Shown: one piece after another, positions 15,752 through 24,815 of the stretch
Layout of the letters: each line of letters opens with the position of its first letter
How positions within the stretch are numbered: the first letter of the stretch is position 1
DNA from: Anaerolineae bacterium
GTDB lineage: Bacteria; Chloroflexota; Anaerolineae; JAFGEY01
DNA length: 25,202 nucleotides
Direction: 5' to 3'
Assembly: GCA_016929205.1 (NCBI GenBank)
Contig: JAFGJF010000016.1
Location: 1 to 25,202 of the forward strand
Position numbers and translations under genes: made by a program
The notes under the pieces: model-generated
Told to the model about the DNA's origin: nothing
Seen by the model: the letters and a program-made list of their open reading frames with translations, nothing else
Database searches by the model: none

Positions 15752-16585
15752 CTATCCTAATACCTCGTTCAAACTTCCGCTTCGAAATCCGGCTAAATCC
15801 AGGGTCACATACGTGTAACCCAGCGCTTTGAGTTTGGCAACCACCCGAGCCCTGGCCTCCACACCTGTGATCCGTTCCATATCCGCTTCCAGTAGCTCGA
15901 TCCGAGCAACAGGCAGATGATCGCGCACGCGCAGCTGCCGCAACCCGAATACCTCGCGCAGAAAATTCTCCGCCGCATCGACGCGCGCCAGCCCCGCATC
16001 CGTCAACCTCGTACCGTAGGGAAAGCGTGACGCCAGGCAGGCCATCGACGGCTCATCCCACGTTGGCAATCCCTTTTGTTTTGACAGTGCGCGGACGTCA
16101 TTTTTGGTCAGCCCCGCATCCTGCAGCGGCGCTTTCGCGCCGGCCTCGTTTGCCGCCCGTGCTCCAGGCCGGTAATCACCCAAATCGCTCTGATTGGCGC
16201 CGTGGACAACGTGTGCCATCCCGTACTCGCCGGCGATGGCACACAAGCGCCGCATGATGCCCCGTTTGCAGAAATAGCACCGCTCCGGTGAATTGGCATT
16301 GAACTCGGGATCATTCAGGACATCAGAATCGAGCACCAGATGGCGAGCCCCGATCTGTTCTGCCAGCTCGGTGGCGCGTCCGCGCTCTATCGTGGGATGG
16401 ATCGCCGATTCGACCGTGACTGCCAACACATTCTCCTTCCCCAACAACTCGACGCACATCGCCAGCAGCAGCGTGCTGTCCACCCCGCCCGAAAAGGCAA
16501 CCACGACGCTGCCCAACTTGGCAATTTCCTGAGCAAGCGATGCGGTCTTGCTCGTCAGATCCATCTCATTATCCATTCCACTCAT
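15752..16585 (-). CDS. larE: LarE, ATP-dependent sulfur transferase for the nickel-pincer cofactor
   Basis: 277 aa. ATG 16585 is chosen because AGAGGAG lies just upstream; the longer GTG start (16600) would place that site inside the gene. PP-loop ATPase with SGGVDS at residues 32-37. LarE adenylates the cofactor precursor and transfers sulfur. Three cysteines fall in conserved regions: C103 and C106 in ERCYFCKR, and C183 in WDEPSMACLASRFPYGT, the site of the sacrificial cysteine in the Lactobacillus enzyme. The three-cysteine form fits the class thought to carry an iron-sulfur cluster instead of sacrificing its own cysteine. It lies 18 nt after the lipoprotein gene and 9 nt before larB. Confidence 0.93.
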   Translation of the reverse strand: MSGMDNEMDLTSKTASLAQEIAKLGSVVVAFSGGVDSTLLLAMCVELLGKENVLAVTVESAIHPTIERGRATELAEQIGARHLVLDSDVLNDPEFNANSPERCYFCKRGIMRRLCAIAGEYGMAHVVHGANQSDLGDYRPGARAANEAGAKAPLQDAGLTKNDVRALSKQKGLPTWDEPSMACLASRFPYGTRLTDAGLARVDAAENFLREVFGLRQLRVRDHLPVARIELLEADMERITGVEARARVVAKLKALGYTYVTLDLAGFRSGSLNEVLG

Positions 16586-16603
16586 CGTATCTCCTCTCAC
16601 CGC

Positions 16604-17905
16604 TCAATCGGTTTTGATCATCGGCGTAGGCGTTTCCTTTTGCCCCCACGGGCCATCGGGCTCCACTTCGACCGTGATCCACTTGGGATCGGCACGGTTG
16701 TTGACGATCTCGACGTCTTCATGGATCAATCCTGCCCAAAAAGGCGTCGGATTGCGGGGAGGGGCGTGATTCAACACGATGCTGCCCGTGACCATCACCC
16801 GCTCGCCCGGATCGAGATAGTAAAACGTTTCGTCACCATTCTGAACGGATCGAAGCTCATCGTACCGGCCCAGGCTCCAGCGCCACATGTAATCGCCCAG
16901 CGGGCTGTTGTCAAAGCCAATCCCAAAACGAAACGCGCCGGAACTCGTAAACCCACCCAGCGTCGCATAGTTCCACTCGGTCGTATACTGCGTGCCCGAC
17001 TCGGGACCAATGGTTCGGATCGGCGTCTCCCCATAATTCTCGACCGTTGCCGTAAAATACAGGGTCCCTCCTAGCGGAATCGTCACCGCTGAAACCTGCC
17101 ATTCCAATCCCACGATCGCTGCCATGGGAACGCCCCCTTCTTTGATCTCGAGGGCATCCGTCGCTGTCACCTTGTTGCCGACCGCATCTTCGGCCGTCAC
17201 CACGACCGTATACATACCGTCAGGCGGCGGTTCAGCGCCTTCGTCGACACCGCCAGAATAATCGTGATAAAACGCGCCCGCTTTCCCCGGCTCGGTCGGA
17301 CCCTTTGGATCGCCGATCGGATATTTACGGCCATCCTCACCAAGCAAATAGACCGACACTTGGGCATCCTTGGTCACCAGATACGATATGTTAACTCGGT
17401 CGTTTACGCCATCGCGATTAGGCGTGAACTCGTGCCGGTCCAGCGCAAATCCCTGCAATTCGGGGGGCATCGTATCCGCATGGACGATGGTAAAATCGCG
17501 CTCTATGCTCAGCGTTTCGCCCTTTCGATCCGTCGCCTCCAATACGAGCACATACATGCCATCTGGCAACACGCGATCTTGTCGAAAACCATCGACCTCG
17601 ATCGGAATCACACCACCAAAATCCACGCGATAAGGGCGCCCGCCCACGGTGCGAGATCGCTCGCGTTGGTAGCGGAAATAGTGTTTTTCCCCTCCCTCAT
17701 CCTGCAAATAGATCGAAAGCATAGCATTACGCGCCAGCTTGTACTCGATGCGTGTGATATCGGTATCGCCATCTGCATTGGGCGAGATCGTCGTATTGGA
17801 AACTAAAACGTCATAGATCAGCGGCCTAAAGACACAGCCGCTCATGCTTATGCTCCAGACCAACAAAAAACTGGCAGCCCACACTCTTTGCAGTATCTTC
17901 AACAC
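16604..17905 (-). CDS. Lipoprotein with FlgD-like Ig repeats
   Basis: 433 aa from GTG 17905; TTG 17902 is an equally good start given the spacing to GGAGGG. Signal peptide with lipobox SMSGC (Cys24). Two Ig-like repeats open with the pattern S/TPN-x-DG-x-x-D (SPNADGDTDITRIEY near residue 41 and TPNRDGVNDRVNISY near residue 161), as in FlgD and gliding-motility C-terminal domains, where this turn can bind calcium. Each contains PDGMYxxxxxAxDxxGN/GE. The C-terminal third (from about residue 265) looks like another beta domain. No catalytic motif is seen, so it is probably a structural or binding protein at the cell surface. Its place directly before larE is unusual. Confidence 0.75.
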   Translation of the reverse strand: MLKILQRVWAASFLLVWSISMSGCVFRPLIYDVLVSNTTISPNADGDTDITRIEYKLARNAMLSIYLQDEGGEKHYFRYQRERSRTVGGRPYRVDFGGVIPIEVDGFRQDRVLPDGMYVLVLEATDRKGETLSIERDFTIVHADTMPPELQGFALDRHEFTPNRDGVNDRVNISYLVTKDAQVSVYLLGEDGRKYPIGDPKGPTEPGKAGAFYHDYSGGVDEGAEPPPDGMYTVVVTAEDAVGNKVTATDALEIKEGGVPMAAIVGLEWQVSAVTIPLGGTLYFTATVENYGETPIRTIGPESGTQYTTEWNYATLGGFTSSGAFRFGIGFDNSPLGDYMWRWSLGRYDELRSVQNGDETFYYLDPGERVMVTGSIVLNHAPPRNPTPFWAGLIHEDVEIVNNRADPKWITVEVEPDGPWGQKETPTPMIKTD

Positions 17906-17932
17906 AACCCTCCAACAAAAGCTAGCAAATGC

Positions 17933-20179
17933 TCAATCTTGCCCAACCTGAATCCTACCCAGTACAATGTGCGTTCTCAGGTCGTTCCCAAATGCATCGA
18001 CGAGCGGCTGTCGCTCGCCGTTAGCATAAAACCCGGCAATCACCGAGTACTCGCCCGGCGCTGCGTCCTCCGGGACAAAAAACGCGCGCCGGTCGACAAT
18101 GGTCTCCCCCGGCAGCCACCACGATGTCATTGTCGCACCAAACTGTGGTGCGCCATCGGTGCCGTTCACGTACGTACCGGTGGGCGACAGAAACTGGACA
18201 AAAATGTCATAGTCGGCTTTGATCGGCTGCCACGCCAGGCAATGGAATGTCAACCACACAGGCTCGCCAGGCTTGACGAGACGCGACGCCCCATCCGGAG
18301 TCACCATTCCAAAGGCTGACATCGCCATGCCCGGTTGCCAGCGATAGCTCACCTCACTCAGCGACATTTCTTGCGGTGGATACAAATAACTATATACTTC
18401 GTACCCGCCGCCAACCCAATCCACAAAGTAACGATGCAAATATGTATTGAGCCATAATTCCAGGTCACGTCCCGAATACTCGGGGGGCATATGCACTCGA
18501 TCCACAATCAGGCGCACGCTCGTTTCGTCACTCAAAGGAGGGTGCATCAGCGCGTCAAAACCCTCCGTCTGCGCTGGCGAAAACCAATAATAGACAAACT
18601 CGCCCTTGAAATAGTTCAGCAACACGCTCAAGTGCACGTCATTCGATACTGTCGCGATCACGTGCGGCTCGCTTCGATCACGATTGACAATGTCGGCAAC
18701 CTGGCGCAGTTCCTCGGGGTTGATCCCGGGATATCCGGCCACTGCCGTCGAGCCTTGCCACAACAGCACCAACGTACCGCCGCCCAACAAGAGGCCGAGC
18801 AATACGTGCCATATCGGCGCCCCAAACCTGAACCGTGATTTGTTTCGCAAGCAGGCGATCAACAGTCCCGCTGCGCCTGCCAGGCTGAACAGCGGCAACA
18901 GGGCCATGCCAACGTTTACATATGACTGCTGCAGATGAACTGGGACCGGGCCGTGCCACCACAGCATATCAAAATTGGCCGGTTGCCACCTCAAGATCTG
19001 CTGCACCAGTGGCGCATGCACGTAATCGGTCAGATTGTCCCACGCACTTGCGCCGGTCACAAACGAGGTGTCCGACGTCGCCGCCACAAACTGAAACACC
19101 ACACTCAACACAATGACCACGCCGGCAATGACACGCCACAGCCGTTTATCCAGCGCAAGCAGGTCAGCAACGGGCAGCAACAACAAAGGGATAATCGGCG
19201 CCAGGAAACGCGAGCCCCACACTAAACCACCGTGCCAGTCACGGTAGGCACTATACCCAAACAAGAATGACAGCAGCAGCGCAAAGACCAGGATCGCCTC
19301 TGTTCGCCGTCGCCGCCAGAGCAACAGGGCGCCGGGAAAAACGAGCAGCAACACAGGCGAAAAGAGAAAAATGCCGCGCCCCGCGCCAAACGTCAAACCA
19401 AACAACCGGGGCAGCACGTGTGTCAAATCGGCCCATTCGGCCAGGATTCTCAAAACAACCAGTACGCTTCTGCTCCGGCGCATCATAAAAGCGCCTGATA
19501 GCGCCACACTGCCCAAACCGGCCACGGCAACGACAAATGCCAGCCGCCGCGCACGCGCGTGCCAGTCAAGGTCTCCGCCAAACAAAAACGCCAGGGCAAA
19601 AGCAGGCCATGCCAGCGCCGCCGTCACTTTGACAAAAGGCATCAGCGCCAGACATATCAGCGCCAATCCGGCAAACGGAGCGCGGTGCGTTTGCCGCCAG
19701 CGGACAAAACCGAGCGCCGCAACCACCAGCAGCCAAGCCAGCAACGGCTCGCGAAAAAAGCTGCGGCTGTACGGCCAGGCAACGGTTGCCAAGCCGTATA
19801 ACAAGGCTGTCACCGCTGCACGTTCCGGCGGATGCTCGCAAGACAACAACAAGGCATACAAGCTCACCGCCGTCGCCGTCGTAATCAGCACATTCAACAC
19901 CATCACAGTTTGGACGTTGCCCAACCAGCCAACTCGCACAGCCAGCCAATACAGAGGGACGGCCAGCAACGAATACAGTGGTTCGACCCGGCCGACGACA
20001 TTGTGATAATTGGTGAACGCCAGTTGGGGCGTTTGCATTGAGCGCGTCTGCACCAGGCTTTCGGCGACGCTAAACATGGACAATTCGTCAACCGAAAAAA
20101 AGAGCCCTCGAAAAGTGAGCAGATATGTGCTACATACAAGCACGAAAACCAACCAGGCAATCTTGGTTCGGTAAATCAT
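17933..20179 (-). CDS. Membrane glycosyltransferase of GT-C type (GT39/ArnT-like)
   Basis: 748 aa from ATG 20179, preceded by AGGA with a 7-nt spacer; longer starts lack a ribosome binding site. Ten or more hydrophobic segments fill residues 1-500, beginning with AWLVFVLVCSTYLLTFRGLFF. The first outside loop holds SVDELSMFSVAESL, an acidic pair at the position of the GT-C catalytic Asp/Glu, followed by RVEPLYSLL. The last 250 residues are soluble, with a predicted beta-rich C-terminal region (WLPGETIVDRRAFFVPEDAAPGEYSVIAGFY). GT-C enzymes transfer sugars from polyprenyl-phosphate donors to lipids or proteins outside the membrane. First gene of the minus-strand operon that contains larEBC; 27 nt before the lipoprotein start. 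Acceptor unknown. Confidence 0.8.
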   Translation of the reverse strand: MIYRTKIAWLVFVLVCSTYLLTFRGLFFSVDELSMFSVAESLVQTRSMQTPQLAFTNYHNVVGRVEPLYSLLAVPLYWLAVRVGWLGNVQTVMVLNVLITTATAVSLYALLLSCEHPPERAAVTALLYGLATVAWPYSRSFFREPLLAWLLVVAALGFVRWRQTHRAPFAGLALICLALMPFVKVTAALAWPAFALAFLFGGDLDWHARARRLAFVVAVAGLGSVALSGAFMMRRSRSVLVVLRILAEWADLTHVLPRLFGLTFGAGRGIFLFSPVLLLVFPGALLLWRRRRTEAILVFALLLSFLFGYSAYRDWHGGLVWGSRFLAPIIPLLLLPVADLLALDKRLWRVIAGVVIVLSVVFQFVAATSDTSFVTGASAWDNLTDYVHAPLVQQILRWQPANFDMLWWHGPVPVHLQQSYVNVGMALLPLFSLAGAAGLLIACLRNKSRFRFGAPIWHVLLGLLLGGGTLVLLWQGSTAVAGYPGINPEELRQVADIVNRDRSEPHVIATVSNDVHLSVLLNYFKGEFVYYWFSPAQTEGFDALMHPPLSDETSVRLIVDRVHMPPEYSGRDLELWLNTYLHRYFVDWVGGGYEVYSYLYPPQEMSLSEVSYRWQPGMAMSAFGMVTPDGASRLVKPGEPVWLTFHCLAWQPIKADYDIFVQFLSPTGTYVNGTDGAPQFGATMTSWWLPGETIVDRRAFFVPEDAAPGEYSVIAGFYANGERQPLVDAFGNDLRTHIVLGRIQVGQD

Positions 20180-20208
20180 CGCATTCCTATCACACGGCAT
20201 AGCTAGCA

Positions 20209-20237
20209 ATGATACCACACAACCAGTCATGAAGCAA
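20209..20237 (-). promoter_or_regulatory. Promoter of the glycosyltransferase/lar operon
   Basis: On the minus strand TTGCTT (20237-20232), 17 nt, TATCAT (20214-20209), with TGTGG directly before the -10, giving TGTGGTATCAT at 20219-20209. The start codon is about 30 nt downstream. Confidence 0.5.
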
Positions 20238-20466
20238 AACGCACCCCTTGTCCGACTAGATACAGAATTGGCTCTGGACAATTTGCCGTTCTTGATATAA
20301 AATAGGAGAAACGAGTTAACATAATAGGTATCATCTGCAACAGCGACGTGGTGCCAAACTGACCGCAACGATCGAATTGCCTTTGTCGTATATCAAATTG
20401 CCCGGTACAGACACACGCAGCAACCACTTTTTACTTATAGCTGTCAAGTAGCCCTAATCACAAAAA

Positions 20467-20477
20467 TGTGGTATAGT
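20467..20477 (+). promoter_or_regulatory. Extended -10 promoter of lon
   Basis: TGTGGTATAGT, an extended -10 (TGn plus TATAGT at 20472-20477), with no good -35 at 17 nt. Transcription from here would begin after the ATG at 20466, so translation must start at ATG 20505, leaving a leader of roughly 20 nt. Confidence 0.5.
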
Positions 20478-20504
20478 GTGAAAAACAGTTCAGAAAGTTG
20501 GCTA

Positions 20505-22907
20505 ATGGGAAAAGACACACTTGATGAGGATCTGGTTCACCTTTGGGATAGGTTAACCGGACACAGTTTTCTCGACACAAAAGAACCGGAATTGGTCCAA
20601 GAGTATCCGTTATTGCCGCTGCGTGACCAGGTGCTCTTGCCCAATGCGATTACCCTCTTGTCTATCGGTCGCGACGTATCGATCAAGGCTGTCGAGATGG
20701 CATTCTCTAACGGCCAGCCAATGGTCGCCGTGGCCCAATGCAAGCCCGATCTGAAAACATTCACGTTGCAAGACCTATGCTCGATCGGCACCAAATTCGA
20801 GATTGTGCGCATGCTTCACATGCCCGATGGGACAACCAGCATTCTGGCCAAAGGACACCGGCGCGTTCGTATCGAAAAACTCGTCAAGTCTGATGCGTAT
20901 TTGATGGTGCGCGCAAAGCCGCTCTCCGAGTCCCAGGTCAGTGGGCCAGGCGTCGAGGCATTGATGCGAGCCGTGTTGGCTCTCTTTGAACAATGTGTTG
21001 AACTTAATCCCACGGTCTCGGAAGAGGCCTTTGTCTTTGCTATGAACATCGACGAGCCAGGCTGGCTGGCCGATATGGTCGCTTCATCCTACGAGTTTAG
21101 AGTGCAAGAACGGCAAGAATTGCTAGAAGAACTGAACCCCGAAGCACGCCTCAAGCAATTGAGCATCTTGCTGGCCCGCGAACTGGACGTGCTGGAATTG
21201 AAAGAACAAATCCACGTCCAGACTCAACAACAAGTCGATCGCTCACAAAGAGAATTCTTTTTGCGCGAGCAGTTACGCGTGATCCAGAACGAGCTTGGAG
21301 AAGGCGACATCTACTCACGCGAGATTGCCAAGTTGACCGAAAACATCAATGCATCCAACATGCCCGACTTGGTAAAAGAAAAAGCGCTGCACGAAATTGA
21401 GCGGCTGTCGGGTATGATGCCCATGTCGCCCGAAAGCGGGATCATTCAGACCTATCTCGACTGGCTGCTTGCACTGCCCTGGCAAAACGAATCAACCGAC
21501 AATTTGGACATCCCCCAGGCCGAGGAAACGCTGGAATCCAGCCATTACGGGCTGAAAAAAGCCAAAGAACGCATTCTGGAGCATATGGCTGTACGCAAGC
21601 TCGCTGCCGACAAAATGCGCAGTCCGATCTTGTGCTTTGTTGGTCCGCCGGGCACGGGCAAAACGTCGCTGGGCAAGTCGATCGCCCAGGCACTGGGACG
21701 GCATTTCTTGCGCGTCAGTCTTGGTGGCATCCATGACGAAGCCGAGATCAAGGGACATCGCCGTACCTATATTGGTGCGCTGCCGGGGCGTATTATTCAA
21801 ACGATGCGCCAGTCAAAGACGATCAACCCCTTGTTTATGCTCGATGAAATTGACAAGTTGGGTATTGACTTTCGAGGCGATCCCAGCGCCGCATTGCTCG
21901 AACTGCTCGATCCCGAGCAAAATGATGCCTATTCTGACCATTATCTGGACCTGCCTTACAACTTGTCCAAGGTTATGTTTATTACCACAGCCAACATTCT
22001 TGATCCGATACCCCCTGCCTTGCGCGATCGGATGGAAGTGATCGAATTTGACGGATACACATCAGAGGAAAAGCTCAAAATCGCCCACCGCTTTTTGATC
22101 CCCAAGCAAAAAGAAGCACATGGATTGGACAAAACCGAGATTGCCTTTTCCGATCAGGCCATACTCGCTATCATCCACGAATACACCTATGAAGCCGGCG
22201 TCCGTAATCTCGAACGCGAAATCGCCAAAATCTGTCGCAAGTTGGCTCGCCGGCTCGCCGAGGATAAACCGCTCCCCGGGCGCATCACCGCAAACTCGCT
22301 GAACAAATACCTGGGACCGGCCCAATTTGAAAACTGGAAAGGGCTCTCCAACGACGAAATCGGCGTCTCGACAGGCGTCGCCTGGACCGAGGCTGGAGGC
22401 GACTTGATGCCCATCGAAGTGGCCCTCCTGGAAGGCAAAGGTAACCTGACACTGACCGGGCAACTGGGCGAGGTGATGCAAGAATCGGCGCAAACAGCAC
22501 TAAGCTGCGCGCGAACGCTGCTGGACAAGTTGGACACCGAGCCGCCGGATTTGGACAAACTTGACATCCACATTCACGCACCCGAGGGCGCGATTCCCAA
22601 GGATGGGCCCTCCGCCGGCGTGACCATTGCCACCGCATTGATATCGGCCTTGACCGAGCGCCCCATCCACCGTGATGTGGCGATGACCGGTGAGATCACC
22701 TTGCGCGGGCGCGTTTTGACTGTGGGCGGGCTCAAGGAAAAGGTTATGGCTGCCTATCGCGCTGGCATCAAGACCTTCATTCTACCCAAAGGAAATCGCA
22801 AAGATATCGTAGATATTCCGCTCCAGGTGCGCAAGACCATCGAGTTTGTATTCGTCGAATCCATAGATCAAGTATTGGAACGAGCATTGTTGCCAGACAA
22901 CAACTAG
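20505..22907 (+). CDS. lon: Lon protease, ATP-dependent
   Basis: 800 aa from ATG 20505, chosen because the promoter -10 overlaps the earlier ATG at 20466. Order: N-terminal LON substrate-binding domain ([22 protein letters not shown] onward), coiled-coil linker ([18 protein letters not shown]), AAA+ domain with Walker [10 protein letters not shown] near residue 380 and Walker B MLDEIDK near 445, then the S16 protease domain. The catalytic Ser703 is in PKDGPSAG and Lys746 in GGLKEK, 43 residues apart as in E. coli Lon. It degrades misfolded and regulatory proteins in the cytoplasm. Length and motifs are normal. Confidence 0.97.
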   Translation: MGKDTLDEDLVHLWDRLTGHSFLDTKEPELVQEYPLLPLRDQVLLPNAITLLSIGRDVSIKAVEMAFSNGQPMVAVAQCKPDLKTFTLQDLCSIGTKFEIVRMLHMPDGTTSILAKGHRRVRIEKLVKSDAYLMVRAKPLSESQVSGPGVEALMRAVLALFEQCVELNPTVSEEAFVFAMNIDEPGWLADMVASSYEFRVQERQELLEELNPEARLKQLSILLARELDVLELKEQIHVQTQQQVDRSQREFFLREQLRVIQNELGEGDIYSREIAKLTENINASNMPDLVKEKALHEIERLSGMMPMSPESGIIQTYLDWLLALPWQNESTDNLDIPQAEETLESSHYGLKKAKERILEHMAVRKLAADKMRSPILCFVGPPGTGKTSLGKSIAQALGRHFLRVSLGGIHDEAEIKGHRRTYIGALPGRIIQTMRQSKTINPLFMLDEIDKLGIDFRGDPSAALLELLDPEQNDAYSDHYLDLPYNLSKVMFITTANILDPIPPALRDRMEVIEFDGYTSEEKLKIAHRFLIPKQKEAHGLDKTEIAFSDQAILAIIHEYTYEAGVRNLEREIAKICRKLARRLAEDKPLPGRITANSLNKYLGPAQFENWKGLSNDEIGVSTGVAWTEAGGDLMPIEVALLEGKGNLTLTGQLGEVMQESAQTALSCARTLLDKLDTEPPDLDKLDIHIHAPEGAIPKDGPSAGVTIATALISALTERPIHRDVAMTGEITLRGRVLTVGGLKEKVMAAYRAGIKTFILPKGNRKDIVDIPLQVRKTIEFVFVESIDQVLERALLPDNN

Positions 22908-22999
22908 ATACTGTCAAATCGCCTGCCGGTGGAGCAGATTTGCACCCATCGCTTCGCAGACGCAACATTCACCTTGATGCAATTGCAGAGGGGGTAAAC

Positions 23000-24193
23000 G
23001 TGGACAAAACCGCACGCCTCAAATGTAAACTGGTAGCCATCCTGTTTGTTGCTGTGGTCCTGCTGGTTCTGCTGCCGGGATGTGCGCCAGAGGACAAACG
23101 GCTCGACTTTGAAAAGATCTGGCCATCGGAGTGGCAAGTTTACGACATCTACCGGCTGGATACCAATGCTGACAACCAAAAAGATTGGGTGATCCTGTAC
23201 AACTTTGATCCTAAAGAAAAATCGGCCTTTACTCCCGTCGGTGGCTACATCTATCACGCCCGGGGAGAGCCGCCGATTGTGTATCCATACGAACTATCGG
23301 CGCCTGGTTGGGGCACCTTTCTCGGCGAAGGGAAATCGAGCATCGAACTCCAAGAAATCCTCTTGGATGCGGGCGGCACCAAACCCAAAGTCGTATACAA
23401 AAGCGTGAACAGCGATGGTATTACGACCCGCGTGGCGATCTTTCAATGGCAAGACCACGCAAAGAGCGAGCTGGTTGCACCTGACGACAACGCTGAAACG
23501 GGCCAATGGTATCGCTGCCTGGGCAAATTCGAGGGAGAAGCTGGCGTCAAGCTGGACCCGACTCAAGTCACCGTCTGGGAACCCAAAAACGATCGAAGCC
23601 AGTTGGCCATCCGCAAGATATATTACCCGCAAGCAGGAAGCTATATGGTGGGTGACGACCTGAAAGACCCAAGCCAACAATGCCTCGATTTTGCCTATGG
23701 CCAACCTCAAAACGTGGATACGTCCCCCTATCCCGACAAGGTATTGATGGCATTTTACCGCAATTTCACCACCGAAGAGGCTTTTTCTTTCCTCACTGAG
23801 GAGGCGCAAAAAAGCCTGCGCAATCCGCTCCCGGACAGCCAATGGGCCCAAATCGCACCGTGGCCGCGCACCGCGGTCACTGGCATTTGCGTCAAAAGCC
23901 TCAACTATAATCCTTCGGAAGAAGAAAAGGCAAAGGCCGATCTGATCCTAAAACACGAGCAGGCCATCCAAGCACAAGCAACGGCAAATACGGGGGCCAC
24001 AACCTGTGAGTGTCCCGAGCCGGCATGTACCTGCCCGTCGACGGCCACCATAGAGATCGCCAGTGAGCCGGTACCGGTAACAGCCGAAGTCGAATACGAG
24101 CTTCAAGGTCAAAAGGAGCGGAGAAAGCTGCTTTGGCGCTTTGTCAAGATCAAAAACGTTTGGCGCATCGCCGAAGTCGCTGTCATAAAATAG
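23000..24193 (+). CDS. Lipoprotein of unknown function
   Basis: 397 aa. GTG 23000 is chosen because GAGGGGG stands just upstream and it opens a normal lipoprotein signal (positive start, hydrophobic core, LLPGC with Cys28); the in-frame TTG at 22940 would add a non-signal extension. The mature part begins with APEDKRLDFEKIWPSEWQVYDIYRLDTNADNQKDWVILYNFD, which resembles secreted beta-propeller-like or NTF2-like Chloroflexota lipoproteins. A short Cys/Pro segment (CECPEPACTCP) lies about 65 residues from the C-terminus, followed by a basic stretch and LWRFVKIKNVWRIAEVAVIK. I do not recognise a family. It lies 92 nt after lon and 57 nt before the zinc-ribbon gene. Confidence 0.75.
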   Translation: MDKTARLKCKLVAILFVAVVLLVLLPGCAPEDKRLDFEKIWPSEWQVYDIYRLDTNADNQKDWVILYNFDPKEKSAFTPVGGYIYHARGEPPIVYPYELSAPGWGTFLGEGKSSIELQEILLDAGGTKPKVVYKSVNSDGITTRVAIFQWQDHAKSELVAPDDNAETGQWYRCLGKFEGEAGVKLDPTQVTVWEPKNDRSQLAIRKIYYPQAGSYMVGDDLKDPSQQCLDFAYGQPQNVDTSPYPDKVLMAFYRNFTTEEAFSFLTEEAQKSLRNPLPDSQWAQIAPWPRTAVTGICVKSLNYNPSEEEKAKADLILKHEQAIQAQATANTGATTCECPEPACTCPSTATIEIASEPVPVTAEVEYELQGQKERRKLLWRFVKIKNVWRIAEVAVIK

Positions 24194-24250
24194 GTATTGT
24201 TGAATCATATTATCAAAATTGGCCAGATAGCATTGAAGAAGGAGCGAAAA

Positions 24251-24742
24251 ATGAAATGCCAAGAATGTGGAGCAGAAGTCAGTGCTGACGAGAAATTTTG
24301 TGGCAATTGTGGCGCACCTGTAGAAATCCTGCCCGAGCCCGAGGAAGATCAGATCCTCGAAACCGCAGCACCGGAAGCGAGCGAGGAACCGGAGCCAGCG
24401 CCGCCGCCAGAAGAACCGGAAGCATTCGAAGAAATACCGCTGGAAGCAGAGCTGCCAGAAGAACCAGACACATTCGAACTGCCACCGCCTCCAGAGCCAG
24501 AGACGTTCGAATTCCCGCCACCACCGACGCAAGACGCTGTTGCACCGCCACCGCCGCCGCCGCCGGCCGTTGCACAGAGCAAAGACAACAAAAAGATCTG
24601 GATTATTGTCGCCGTCATCGTGATCGTTCTTTTGCTATGCTGCTGCTGCGTTGTCCTCCCCGGCATCTTCCTGATGACCGATCCCGGCCAAGATCTGCTA
24701 TACGAGCTTGGTATCGGGAGCATCTTGTACGCATTACCGTAA
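24251..24742 (+). CDS. Zinc-ribbon, proline-rich, single-pass membrane protein
   Basis: 163 aa, ATG 24251 with GAAGGAG upstream. Residues 3-20 form a zinc ribbon (C3-x2-C6, C17-x2-C20). Residues 24-105 are an acidic Pro/Glu-rich spacer with repeats of the type PEEPE and PPPPEPETFEF and a run of seven prolines. A transmembrane helix follows at about 116-142 (IWIIVAVIVIVLLLCCCC), containing four consecutive cysteines, then about 20 residues outside. The zinc ribbon is therefore probably cytoplasmic. It is of the zinc-ribbon-plus-helix type common in Gram-positive and Chloroflexota genomes. The role is unknown; it may sense or anchor something at the membrane. Its terminator is shared with the rRNA operon. 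Confidence 0.8.
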   Translation: MKCQECGAEVSADEKFCGNCGAPVEILPEPEEDQILETAAPEASEEPEPAPPPEEPEAFEEIPLEAELPEEPDTFELPPPPEPETFEFPPPPTQDAVAPPPPPPPAVAQSKDNKKIWIIVAVIVIVLLLCCCCVVLPGIFLMTDPGQDLLYELGIGSILYALP

Positions 24743-24761
24743 ACAAATTCTCCCGTACACA

Positions 24762-24791
24762 AAAAGGCCCCTTGTGCTCTGCACAAGGGGC
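24762..24791 (-). terminator. Bidirectional terminator between the rRNA operon and the zinc-ribbon gene
   Basis: A perfect 11-bp stem, GCCCCTTGTGC (24767-24777) with GCACAAGGGGC (24781-24791), and loop TCT. On the minus strand it is followed by CTTTTTG, a good U-tract that ends the rRNA transcript. On the plus strand only TT follows, so it is weaker for the zinc-ribbon gene. Confidence 0.8.
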
Positions 24792-24815
24792 TTAAATGAT
24801 ACCACATGCAAAAAA

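Larger units (their letters stand above)
20180..20504. other. Divergent regulatory region between the glycosyltransferase operon and lon
   Basis: 325 nt of lower GC content than the flanking genes, without a convincing small gene. It holds the minus-strand promoter at 20209-20237 and the lon promoter at 20467-20477. A further plus-strand candidate is TGGACA (20275-20280), 17 nt, TAAAAT (20298-20303), which would give lon a leader of about 200 nt or drive a small RNA. No CIRCE-type heat-shock repeat was recognised. Confidence 0.45.
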
